The notes under the pieces: generated by a model
Seen by the model: only the letters and a program-made list of their open reading frames with translations
Told to the model about the DNA's origin: nothing
Databases searched by the model: none
Assembly (NCBI RefSeq): GCF_009745975.1
Contig: NZ_WHOL01000115.1
Coordinates: 1-44,307 of the forward strand
Reading direction: 5' to 3'
Source: Actinokineospora pegani
GTDB taxonomy: Bacteria > Actinomycetota > Actinomycetes > Mycobacteriales > Pseudonocardiaceae
DNA: 44,307 nt
Shown: piece after piece, positions 16,204-29,700 of the stretch
Layout: each line of letters starts with the position of its first letter
Numbering within the stretch: position 1 is the first letter of the stretch
Translations under genes and position numbers: made by a program

Positions 16204-16373
16204 CCCTGCCTCAGTAGGGGGTGCCGCGAACCAGCCCCACCGTCCCGTCAGGACGTTACAGCACGTAGGGGCTGGTGACCCGGGGCTTCCCCGCAGGTGG
16301 ACACGCCCTGACCGGGGGTGTCGCGCCACCGTTGGCGGGCTGTCGAGACCTCGTGACCACCCCAATAGGGGTG
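16201..16373. promoter_or_regulatory. Cluster of TAGGGG boxes upstream of the LAL regulator
   Basis: TAGGGGGTG at 16215-16223, TAGGGGCTG at 16266-16274 and TAGGGGTG at 16366-16373. The last forms a perfect inverted repeat CACCCC-N4-GGGGTG (16358-16373), and the first is matched by CACCCC at 16201-16206. The same word recurs twice before the AlkZ-like gene (19352-19381). They look like operators of one regulator, possibly the LAL protein itself. The rest of the 457-nt gap (16374-16464) is an unusually AT-rich stretch with no gene. Confidence 0.45.
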
Positions 16374-16464
16374 CCCCTGATATTCATGTTTCGTTAACGG
16401 GCAACGTCCTTTAACAAGATTCTCCCGACGCCTACTAAAGGCTGTTTTCACCGTACAGAACACT

Positions 16465-16503
16465 GGCGCCCCGCCCCCATAAGCGATGCGGGGACGGGGC
16501 GCC
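16465..16503 (-). terminator. Hairpin after the ABC transporter operon
   Basis: GGCGCCCCG-x-CCCC pairs with its complement in GGGG-A-CGGGGCGCC across a loop of about 12 nt, with one mismatch. It starts 23 nt after the permease TAA (16526-16528) on the minus strand and should end that operon. Confidence 0.6.
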
Positions 16504-16525
16504 AGCCGATGGCCGGAAGTTGCCT

Positions 16526-18427
16526 TTACAACAGACCGAACTTCTTGCGGGCGGGCTTGTCGTGGCCGCGGCTGAGCAGCCAGCCCCCGACGATGGCCGC
16601 CACGGCGAGCGCGGCGAGCGCGGCGAGGACGGCCGGGCGCTGCCCCTGCGGCAGGTACAGGGCCAGGAACCAGGCCCGCACGGTGGCGCCGTTGGCCGAC
16701 AGGACCGAGGCCACCCCGACCTGGGCGACCAGCGTGACGAAACCGACGAGGTAGAGCGCCCACACCAGCGACGCCTTCACCAGCGGCATCGGCCGCTGCG
16801 GCGCGGCGGCGGCCGGGGCGCGCCCGCCCGCGGCCCACCCGGTGAAGTCGATCGTGGACTGCGGCCCGCTGCGCATCCTGGCGAACAGCTCCGGGCCCTG
16901 GTCGGCGAGGCGGCGGTGGGCGAGCGCGCCGCCCAGGACCAGGCTGAGCACACCGGTGGCCAAGCCGACCGGGACACCCGCCCACTGCAGCGCCGGGCTG
17001 TCCAGCAGCATCCCGACCAGCGGGAACACCGCGGCGGGCAGCACGGTGAGCAGGCTCAGCGGCAGCATCGCCCAGGCCACGAGCCCGGTGGAGCCGTCAC
17101 CGCCCGCGGCCGAGCGGGCCCGCTTCTTCGGGTCGGCCATCGGCACCAGCGCGAACACCGACACCAGCACGATCGCGCCCGCGCCGCCGCCGAGCGCGGC
17201 GGGCAGCAGCGCCCACGCCCACGGCGCGGCCCAGTCGGCCCCGCTCAGCGGCAGGCCGACGGCGGTGAGCACGACCGACAGCGGGGCCACCAGCAGCAGC
17301 CAGGCGAGCTGGCGGCCGCGCACGTCGGCGCGCTCGGTGCCGGGGGCCAGGACGGTCAGCCACAGCGCGGTGCCGTCGTTGCTGTAGAGCTGCGCGGACC
17401 CGGTGGTGGCCAGCAGCGCGACGATGACGCCGGTCGCGGCCAGGTAGGTGGTGTCGCCGACGAGCAGCGGCACCAGGGTCACCGACAGGCCGAAGAAGAT
17501 CGCGTAGGACAGCAGCAGCGCCCGGTTGAGGTCGCGGACGGTGGTGCGCAGCTCCTTGGCGACCACCGCGCCGACCGGGCTCGCGGGCAGCAGCCGCAGC
17601 GGTCCCGAGCGGACACCCGCGCGCCCGCCGCCCCTGGCCGAGGCCGGGCGGACGGTGACCACGCGGGTGGTGCGCCGCACGATCAGCCGCGACCAGGTGA
17701 GCAGCAGCAGCGCGAACAGCACCACCAGCCCGGCGAGCGCCGCCCCGACGACCAGCCAGTCGCCGCGGGCGGCGGCGTCGACCGCGAGCAGCCCCCAGCC
17801 CGAGGGCAGCACGCGCAGCGCGGTCGACACGGCGGGGTCGAAGCCGTCGACCCGCGACACCAGCGGCAGCAGCAGCCAGGACTGGGCGACGACGCCGCCG
17901 AGCAGCGCCCACGGGATCGCCGAGACCACCGCGCGCGCCGTCGAGGTGATGGCCGCGCCGACCAGGTCGACCACGACCTTGGAGAACACCACCACCACGA
18001 GCAGTTGCAGCAGCATCGCCAGCACGGCCACGGTCACCGCGACCGACCCGGACCCCACCGCGTAGACCACCCCGGCGGCGAACGCGACCAGCGTGACCAC
18101 CGGCCCGACCCCGACGAACGAGGCGGCCAGCAGCCCGGTGGCCAGCGTGCGCGGCGGGATCGGCAGCGCGGCGAAGCTCTCCGGGGCCAGCGCGCCACCG
18201 GACCCGCCGAGGAACACCGGCCCGACCGCCCAGCCCAGCGCCCACAGCAGGAACAGCAGCGCCAGCAGGTCGCCGGTGGCCGCGCCCAGGTCGAGCAGGG
18301 CGAGCCAGACGCCCAGGCCCGCGAACGCGAGGCCGAACACCGCGCCGAGCCCGAGGGTGACCGCCTGCATCCCGGTGAGCGTGTTGCGCAGCAGGGACAC
18401 CCGCATCCGGATCAGGACGCCAACCAC
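16526..18427 (-). CDS. ABC transporter permease (ABC-2-like exporter membrane protein)
   Basis: 633 residues from GTG 18427, preceded by GGGGAAGGGTTGTC and overlapping the ATPase gene by 16 nt. About 12-14 hydrophobic segments are spread through the protein with a cytoplasmic linker (SARGGGRAGVRSGPLRLLP) near the middle, the form of large ABC-2-type permeases. The C-terminus is a short basic tail (SRGHDKPARKKFGLL). It pairs with the ATPase upstream as an exporter. Substrate unknown; its position between the regulator and the polyketide synthase makes export of the product or self-protection a fair inference. Confidence 0.82.
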   Translation of the reverse strand: MVGVLIRMRVSLLRNTLTGMQAVTLGLGAVFGLAFAGLGVWLALLDLGAATGDLLALLFLLWALGWAVGPVFLGGSGGALAPESFAALPIPPRTLATGLLAASFVGVGPVVTLVAFAAGVVYAVGSGSVAVTVAVLAMLLQLLVVVVFSKVVVDLVGAAITSTARAVVSAIPWALLGGVVAQSWLLLPLVSRVDGFDPAVSTALRVLPSGWGLLAVDAAARGDWLVVGAALAGLVVLFALLLLTWSRLIVRRTTRVVTVRPASARGGGRAGVRSGPLRLLPASPVGAVVAKELRTTVRDLNRALLLSYAIFFGLSVTLVPLLVGDTTYLAATGVIVALLATTGSAQLYSNDGTALWLTVLAPGTERADVRGRQLAWLLLVAPLSVVLTAVGLPLSGADWAAPWAWALLPAALGGGAGAIVLVSVFALVPMADPKKRARSAAGGDGSTGLVAWAMLPLSLLTVLPAAVFPLVGMLLDSPALQWAGVPVGLATGVLSLVLGGALAHRRLADQGPELFARMRSGPQSTIDFTGWAAGGRAPAAAAPQRPMPLVKASLVWALYLVGFVTLVAQVGVASVLSANGATVRAWFLALYLPQGQRPAVLAALAALAVAAIVGGWLLSRGHDKPARKKFGLL

Positions 18428-19179
18428 GACAACCCTTCCCCACCGGTGCGCTGACCGCCCGCGACCTGCACGAAGCGGTGCTCCAGGCCCTCGGGGCCCG
18501 CGACATCGGCGAGCGTGCCCGCCGCGGCGACCTTGCCCCTGGCGATGATCGCGACGTGCGTGCACAGGTGCTCGACCAGCACCATCACGTGGCTGGAGAA
18601 CACCACGGAGCCGCCGCCCGCGACGAACGAGTCCAGGATGGCGCGGATGGTGGCCGCGGAGACCGGGTCGACGGCCTCGAACGGCTCGTCGAGCACCAGC
18701 AGCCGGGGCCCGTGCAGCAGCGCGGCGGCCAGGCCGATCTTCTTGCGCATGCCGGTGGAGTAGTCCACGACCAGGGTGCTCTCCGCGCCTTCGAGGTCCA
18801 GGACGGCCAGCAGCTCCTGGGCCCGGCTGGCGGTGGTGGCCTCGTCGAGGCCGCGCAGCAGGCCGAGGTAGGTCAGGAACTCGCGGCCGGTGAGCCGCTC
18901 GGGCATGGCCAGCCCGTCGGGCAGCAGGCCGACCAAACCCTTGGCGTGCAACGGGTCCGACCACACGTCGGCGCCGAAGACGCGGGAGCTGCCGCCGTCG
19001 GGGCGCAGCAGCCCGACGGCCATGAGGATGGAGGTGGTCTTGCCCGCGCCGTTGGGACCGACCAGGCCGTAGAAGGAGCCCGCGGGGACGGTGAGGTCGA
19101 CGTCGTCGACCGCCCGCTTGCCCCCGAAGACCTTCACCAGTCCGCTGAGCTCGAGGGCGGGTGTCGCCGCCGCGGTCAC
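18412..19179 (-). CDS. ABC transporter ATP-binding protein
   Basis: 255 residues from GTG 19179, with AGGCGGG about 8 nt upstream. Nucleotide-binding domain: Walker A G-P-N-G-A-G-K-T-T near 40, a signature variant Y-S-T-G-M-R-K-K in place of LSGGQ near 141, Walker B L-L-V-L-D-E-P near 160 and the H-loop S-S-H near 196. The STGMRKK variant is usual in ABC-2 exporters of the DrrA/CcmA group. First gene of a two-gene operon; divergent from the AlkZ-like gene, and the shared 221-nt region carries the TAGGGGG boxes. Confidence 0.9.
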   Translation of the reverse strand: MTAAATPALELSGLVKVFGGKRAVDDVDLTVPAGSFYGLVGPNGAGKTTSILMAVGLLRPDGGSSRVFGADVWSDPLHAKGLVGLLPDGLAMPERLTGREFLTYLGLLRGLDEATTASRAQELLAVLDLEGAESTLVVDYSTGMRKKIGLAAALLHGPRLLVLDEPFEAVDPVSAATIRAILDSFVAGGGSVVFSSHVMVLVEHLCTHVAIIARGKVAAAGTLADVAGPEGLEHRFVQVAGGQRTGGEGLSWLAS

Positions 19180-19351
19180 TTCCGACCCGCCTGGGGGTCA
19201 CGCATCGTCGAGGTTCCTTCCGTCCAGCGCGGCAGGCCGCGAGCCGGGACGGGGTGCGACGAGACGAGCACGCGCTCCCCGATCGGCGGCTCCATCAAGT
19301 GGTCAGAACCCTAGCCGACGGCGGTGCGACCGCTACGGCGCGTGGGCCGAA

Positions 19352-19381
19352 TAGGGGGTGGCGCGACGGCGTAGGGGGGTG
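19352..19381 (+). promoter_or_regulatory. Direct TAGGGGGTG boxes before the AlkZ-like gene
   Basis: TAGGGGGTG at 19352-19360 and TAGGGGGGTG at 19372-19381 begin exactly 20 nt apart, about two helical turns, on the same strand. The second ends 20 nt before ATG 19401, where it would overlap the -35 position. The same word lies upstream of the LAL regulator. Confidence 0.5.
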
Positions 19382-19388
19382 CTGCCGC

Positions 19389-19394
19389 GATACT
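19389..19394 (+). promoter_or_regulatory. Candidate leaderless -10 of the AlkZ-like gene
   Basis: GATACT ends 6 nt before ATG 19401. No ribosome site is present, so a leaderless transcript is likely. Confidence 0.35.
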
Positions 19395-19400
19395 CCGCGC

Positions 19401-20504
19401 ATGCGGCTGAGCCCTCGCAGGTTGAACAGGAGCACCCTCCACCGGCAGATGCTCTTGTCCCGGGAGCGCCACACAGCACCAGAGGCGGTGCGCCGACTGG
19501 TGGCGTTGCAGTCGCAGCAAGCGGGGTCCCCCTATTTGGCCCTGTGGAACCGGCTGGACGGCCTCAGCCCCGTCGACGTGGACGCGGCCTACCGCGACCG
19601 GTCGCTGGTGAAGGCGAGCCTCATTCGCGGAACGCTGCACACCGTCCACCCCGACGACTACGCCACCACCCGCTCCGCGCTGCACCCGTCGTCGCGCCCG
19701 CGCCTCGGTGACGACCGCTTCGCCGCGCCGCTCGACGAGGCCGACGCGCTGGCCACCGCCCTGGCCGCGCGGGCGGCGACGGCCAGCACCGGGGCGGAGC
19801 TGGACGCCTGGCTGGCCGAGCGGGGGTGGCCGGGCACGTGGTGGGGCATGCGCTGGTACGCCCCGCTGTGGCACGCCCCGACCGACGCGCCGTGGTCGTT
19901 CGCGGACCGGCCGCGCTTCGTGGCCGCTCCCCCGTCGCCGACGACGGACGAGGCGGCCGCCGCGGGGCTGGCCGAGCTGAGCCGCCGGTACCTGGCCGCG
20001 TTCGGGCCCGCGACGGTGGCCGACATCGCCCAGTTCCTCGGCGTGCGGCGCGGCCGGGTGCGGGCGGTGCTGGGGTCGCTGGAGCTGGTCGAGTTCGCCG
20101 CGGAGTCGGGTCCGCCGCTGCTGGACGTGCCGGACGGGCCGCTGCCGGACGAGGACACGCCCGCGCCGCCGCGGCTGCTGCCGATGTGGGACAACGTGCT
20201 GCTCGGCCACCAGGACCGCACGCGCGTGGTCCCGGCCGGATACCGCAGACACCTGACCCGGGTCAACGGGGACTTCCTGCCCGCGTTGCTGGTCGACGGG
20301 CAGGTGGCGGGCGTGTGGCGGCAGGTGGCCGGCGGGGTCGAGGCCACCGCGTTCGCCCCGCTGCCCGCGCACGCGTGGGAGGGGCTGGCGGAGGAGGCCG
20401 CGTCGTTGCTGGCGTTCGTGGGCGAGCGGCCGGACCCGGTGCCGCGCCGACACTTCCGGTGGTGGGACGACCTGCCCGCGGCGGAGGTGCGCGTGCTGGG
20501 CTGA
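19401..20504 (+). CDS. Winged-helix DNA-binding protein, HTH_42 / AlkZ-like DNA glycosylase family
   Basis: 367 residues from ATG 19401, the length of Streptomyces AlkZ. The HTH_42 (YcaQ/AlkZ) family consists of tandem winged helices around a catalytic Q-x-Q or Q-x-D pair. Here L-V-A-L-Q37-S-Q39-Q matches the QxQ (AlkZ-like) subclass, with the same spacing from the N-terminus as in AlkZ. Other family landmarks are LYLALWNRL-like PYLALWNRLDG, LVKASLIRGTLHTVHPDDY, and the C-terminal LLPMWDNVLLGHQDRTRVVP and NGDFLPALLVDGQVAGVW. Members remove bulky or cross-linked DNA adducts and often sit in clusters for DNA-alkylating products as self-resistance. Alternatively it is a general housekeeping paralogue; many actinomycetes carry several. 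Confidence 0.85.
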   Translation: MRLSPRRLNRSTLHRQMLLSRERHTAPEAVRRLVALQSQQAGSPYLALWNRLDGLSPVDVDAAYRDRSLVKASLIRGTLHTVHPDDYATTRSALHPSSRPRLGDDRFAAPLDEADALATALAARAATASTGAELDAWLAERGWPGTWWGMRWYAPLWHAPTDAPWSFADRPRFVAAPPSPTTDEAAAAGLAELSRRYLAAFGPATVADIAQFLGVRRGRVRAVLGSLELVEFAAESGPPLLDVPDGPLPDEDTPAPPRLLPMWDNVLLGHQDRTRVVPAGYRRHLTRVNGDFLPALLVDGQVAGVWRQVAGGVEATAFAPLPAHAWEGLAEEAASLLAFVGERPDPVPRRHFRWWDDLPAAEVRVLG

Positions 20505-20558
20505 CGCGTCCGTCCACATGCCATCGGCAACCGTGCGCGGGTCGTCGGCGGGTCTCGA

Positions 20559-20564
20559 TACAGT
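20559..20564 (+). promoter_or_regulatory. -10 element of a probable leaderless transcript (phosphotransferase)
   Basis: TACAGT ends 6 nt before GTG 20571; no ribosome site between. Confidence 0.5.
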
Positions 20565-20570
20565 GGCCCG

Positions 20571-21500
20571 GTGATCACTGAGGACGAGCAGGCGGCACGG
20601 TCGGAGCGGGCACTGCGGGCGGCGGTGGCCGCCGCGGGCGACCTGGGGCTCGACGCGGGCCAGGCGACGATCGTCTACGACGTGTTCTCGGTGGTCGTCG
20701 ACCTCGCGCCCGCGCCGGTGGTGGCCAGGGTGCCGGTGGTGACCCCGCCGGGGTCGGGGCCCGAGCAGCGGGAGCGCTTCCAGCGCACCGAGCTGGCGGT
20801 GGCGGCGTGGCTGCACGGGCGCGGGGAGCCCACGGTGCTGCCGAGCCCGCTGGTGCCCGCCGAGCCGGTGACCCGCGACGGGTTCGCCATGACGTTCTGG
20901 CAGCGCATCGACGACACCCTGCCCACCGACTACGACGTCGTCGGCCGGATGCCCGACGTGGCGCGCCTGCACGCCGTCCTGCGCGACTACCCGGGCGAGC
21001 TGCGCTTCTTCCCCGGCGTCGAGGGCTACATGGAAGCGTCGTTCGACAGCGTCGACGGCCGGGAGGACCTGCTGCCCGCCGCCGACCTGGCCCGCGCCAG
21101 GGCGGAGTGGGCCGCGCTGTCGCCGCTGCTGGCCAGCGAGGACGCGTTCGGCGAGGCCTTCCCCGGCGTGACGGTCCAGCCGACCCACGGCGACGCCCCG
21201 TTCTTCAACATCATCGAGACCGTCGACACCACCTACTACTCCGATTTCGAGCACGTGGGCGTGGCGCCGGTGGAGTGGGACCTGGCGCACACCGGGGCGG
21301 AGGCGCTCGCCGCCTACGCCGCCGCCGCCGGGCCGTTGGGGCTGCGGCCGGTGGAGCCGGTGGTGCTCGCCGCCATGGAGCGGGTGCGGGATCTGCAGAT
21401 GGTGGCGTGTTTGGCGATGGCACCCGCGTTGCCGTTGTTGGTTGACGGGCTCGCGGGGCAGGTCGATGCGTGGCGGGTTTCGGAGCCTTGGCGTCTTTGA
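20571..21500 (+). CDS. Phosphotransferase family protein (aminoglycoside phosphotransferase / choline-kinase fold)
   Basis: 309 residues from GTG 20571. Kinase-like fold with Brenner motif T-H-G-D-A-P-F-F-N near 204-212 (catalytic Asp, metal Asn) and a D-F-E metal motif in YSDFEHVGVAPVEWDLA near 224-240. The N-lobe is short: VVARVPVV would be the beta strand where the ATP-binding Lys normally lies, and a lysine is not evident there, so activity is uncertain. Some family members phosphorylate aminoglycosides, macrolides or homoserine. Its place beside the synthase invites a resistance role, but nothing in the sequence identifies the acceptor. It is convergent with the polyketide synthase, 103 nt away. 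Confidence 0.72.
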   Translation: MITEDEQAARSERALRAAVAAAGDLGLDAGQATIVYDVFSVVVDLAPAPVVARVPVVTPPGSGPEQRERFQRTELAVAAWLHGRGEPTVLPSPLVPAEPVTRDGFAMTFWQRIDDTLPTDYDVVGRMPDVARLHAVLRDYPGELRFFPGVEGYMEASFDSVDGREDLLPAADLARARAEWAALSPLLASEDAFGEAFPGVTVQPTHGDAPFFNIIETVDTTYYSDFEHVGVAPVEWDLAHTGAEALAAYAAAAGPLGLRPVEPVVLAAMERVRDLQMVACLAMAPALPLLVDGLAGQVDAWRVSEPWRL

Positions 21501-21603
21501 GGTGTACTGGGGCCTGCCTGTGGCTGGGTGGGGCCTGTCCCGTGGGGCCGCGGGGTGTGTGACTCCACGAGGCCCAGGGATACCGGCTTGTTGGGTGGGA
21601 GGG

Positions 21604-26757
<5,154 letters not shown>

Positions 26758-26769
26758 GTGGGTCTCCTC

Positions 26770-29700
26770 TTAAGACAAGCCCAGATCGCGGTCGACGAGG
26801 TCGAACAGCTCGTCGTCGGTCACGTCCTCGAGCGCGCTGGTGCGGTCGGTCGGGGTGGCGGCGCCGGGGAAGTTCTGGCCGCCGAGCTGGTGGAGCAGGG
26901 TCTGCAAGCGCAGGGTGGCGCGCACCCGGGTGGTGTCGTCCTCGGCGAGGCCGAGCAGCGAGGCGGTCAGCGGCTCCAGCGCGTCCAGCGCCGCGGCCAG
27001 GCCCGCGTCGGCGTCGTCGACCAGCTCGGCGAGCAGGAACTCGGCGAGCGCGGTCGGGGTCGGGTGGTCGAACACCAGCGACGCCGAGAGCGTGAGCCCG
27101 GTCGCGGCGGTGAGGCCGTTGCGCAGCTCGACGGCGGTCAGCGAGTCGAAGCCCAGCTCCTTGAACGCCTGGGTGGGCTCGACCGCCTCCGGGCCGGGGT
27201 GGCCCAGGACGGCGGCGGTGTGCGCGCGGACGATGCCCAGGACCGTGCGCTGCCGGTCGCCCGCCGGGGCGGCGCGCAGCTTCTCGCGCAGGTCGTCGGC
27301 GGCGTCGGTCGGCTCCGGCTCGGCGGTGGCGAACACGTCGGCCAGCAGGGCGTTGGGGCGCATGGCGGTCAGGCCGGTGCCCAGCAGCGACCAGTCCACG
27401 TCGGCGACGGCGACCGCCCGGTCCCGGCGGCCGACGGCGGCGGCCAGGGCGGTGACGGCGAGGTCGGGGTCCATGGCGGTCAGGCCGCGGCGGCGCAGGG
27501 CCGCGTCGGTCTCGTCGGTGAGCATGCCGCCCCCGGCCCACGGGCCCCAGGCCAGCGCGGTGCCCGCCTTCCCGGCGGCGCGGCGGGCGTGCACGAGGGC
27601 GTCGAGGTAGGCGTTCGCGGCGGCGTACCCGGCCTGCCCGCCGCTACCCCACACCCCGGCGATGGAGGAGAAGACCACGAAGGCGTCCAGCTCCGCGCCG
27701 TCCCTGGTCAGCTCGTCGAGGTTGCGGGCCCCGGCGACCTTGCCGCCCAGGGTGGCGGCCAGGTCGTCCCCGTCGAGGGTGGCGAGCGGGCCGTCGACGG
27801 CGACCCCGGCCGCGTGCACGACGGCGGTGAGGTCGTCGACGCGGTCGAGCACGGCCTTGAGCGCGTCGCGGTCGGCGGCGTCGCAGGCCACGACCTCGGC
27901 GCCCAACTCCTCGGCCAGGGCGGCGGCGCCGGGGGTGTCGGGGCCGCGGCGGCTGGTGAGCACGACGCGCGCCCCGTGGCCGACCGCCCAGCGGGCGACG
28001 CGCGCGCCCAGACCGCCGGTCCCGCCGGTGATCAGGACGGTGCCGCGCGGGGTCCAGTCCTCGCCCGGTCCGGCCGGGGCGGGCCCGAGCCGGGCGGCGA
28101 AGACGCCCGAGGGGCGGATGGCGACCTGGTCCTCGGCGCCGGCCAGGACGGCGGCGAAGCGCTCCCGGGCGCGGCTGTCCCACTCCCCCGACACGTCGAC
28201 GAGCCCGCCCCAGTCCGCGGGGTGCTCCAGCGCGGCGACGCGGCCGAGCCCCCAGGCGGCCGCCTGCTCGGGGCTGGTGACCGGTTCGGTCCCGGCTGGG
28301 ACGGCACCGCTGGTGACGGCCCAGAGCGGCCCGGAGTCCGCCGCGAGCAGGGCCGCGGCGCCGAGCAGGGCCTCGGTCAGGTCGTCGTGCGCGGCGAGCA
28401 GGGAGACCACGCCGTCGGTGCCTGCCAGGGCCAGGTCGGCGCCGGGGGTCCAGGCGTGGACCTCGACATCGGCGCCCGCGAGGATGAGCGCCTCGGCGCA
28501 GCCGCGCGCGGTCGGGTGCTCGGGGTCGGGGGCGACCAGGGCCCAGCGGCCGTCGAGGCGGGCGGCGGGCAGGTCGGTGACCGGCCGCCAGCGGGTCTCG
28601 TACCGCCAGGAGTCCGTCGTGGAGCGCCCGAGCCGCTTGCGCAGCGCGGGGACGACGGCGGTGAGGGTGTCCTCGGGGACGTCGAGGTCGGTGGCCAGGG
28701 TGGCCAGGTCGTTGTCGCGGACGGCCTTCCAGAACGCGTCGTCGACCGGGTCGGCGCCCGGGGCGGCGGCGGGCGGCTCGATCCAGAACCGCTGGCGCTG
28801 GAACGGGTAGGTGGGCAGGTCGACGCGGCGGACCTCCAGCCCGGCGAACACCGCCGCCCAGTCGACGTCGGCGCCCTGGGCGTGCAGCGTCGCCAGGGCG
28901 GTGAGCGCGGTGGCGACCTCGGGCCGGTCGCGGCGCAGCGCGGGCACGCAGGCCTGGCCGCTCTCGCCGAGCACCGGGGTCAGGGCGGCGTCGGGGCCCA
29001 GCTCGACCCAGCGGGCCGCGCCCCGCTCGCGCAGGGCGGCCACCCCGTCGGCGAACCGGACGGTCCCGCGCACGTGCCGCACCCAGTACTCCGGGTCGGT
29101 GACGTCCCCGGCCATGACCGGGATCGTCGGCTCGTGGAACTCCGCCGAGGTGACGACGGCGCGGAACTCGTCCAGCATCGGGTCCATCAGCCCGGAGTGG
29201 AACGCGTGGGACACGCTGAGCCGCTTGGTCTTGCCGAATCCGGCGGCGAGGGCCAGGACCTCCGACTCGACGCCGGAGACCACCACGGCCTCCGGCCCGT
29301 TCACCGCCGCGATCGACACCCCGGGGGTCAGCTCGATCTCACCCTCGGCGGCCTTGATCGCGACCATCGCCCCGCCCTCGGGCAGGGCGCCCATCAGACG
29401 ACCACGCGCCTCCACGACCTTGCACGCGTCCGCCAGCGACCACACACCAGCCAAGTGCGCGGCGGCCAACTCGCCGATCGAGTGCCCGATCAGGACATCG
29501 GGCTTGACCCCCCACGACTCGAACAGCCGGAACAACGCCACCTCGAACGCGAACAGCCCGGCCTGGGCCACCTCGGTCCGGTGCACGTCCTCCGTGGCGA
29601 TCCGCTCCCGGACGCCGTCGAAGTGCGACAGCGCCTCGTCGAAGGCGGCGGCGAAGACGGGGAAGCGGGCGGCGAGCTCGCGGCCCATCCCGACCCGCTG

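Noticed and set aside
16069-16464. Possible gene in the 396-nt gap upstream of the LAL regulator
   Set aside because: Only short frames without ribosome sites; the segment is better explained as promoter and operator DNA.
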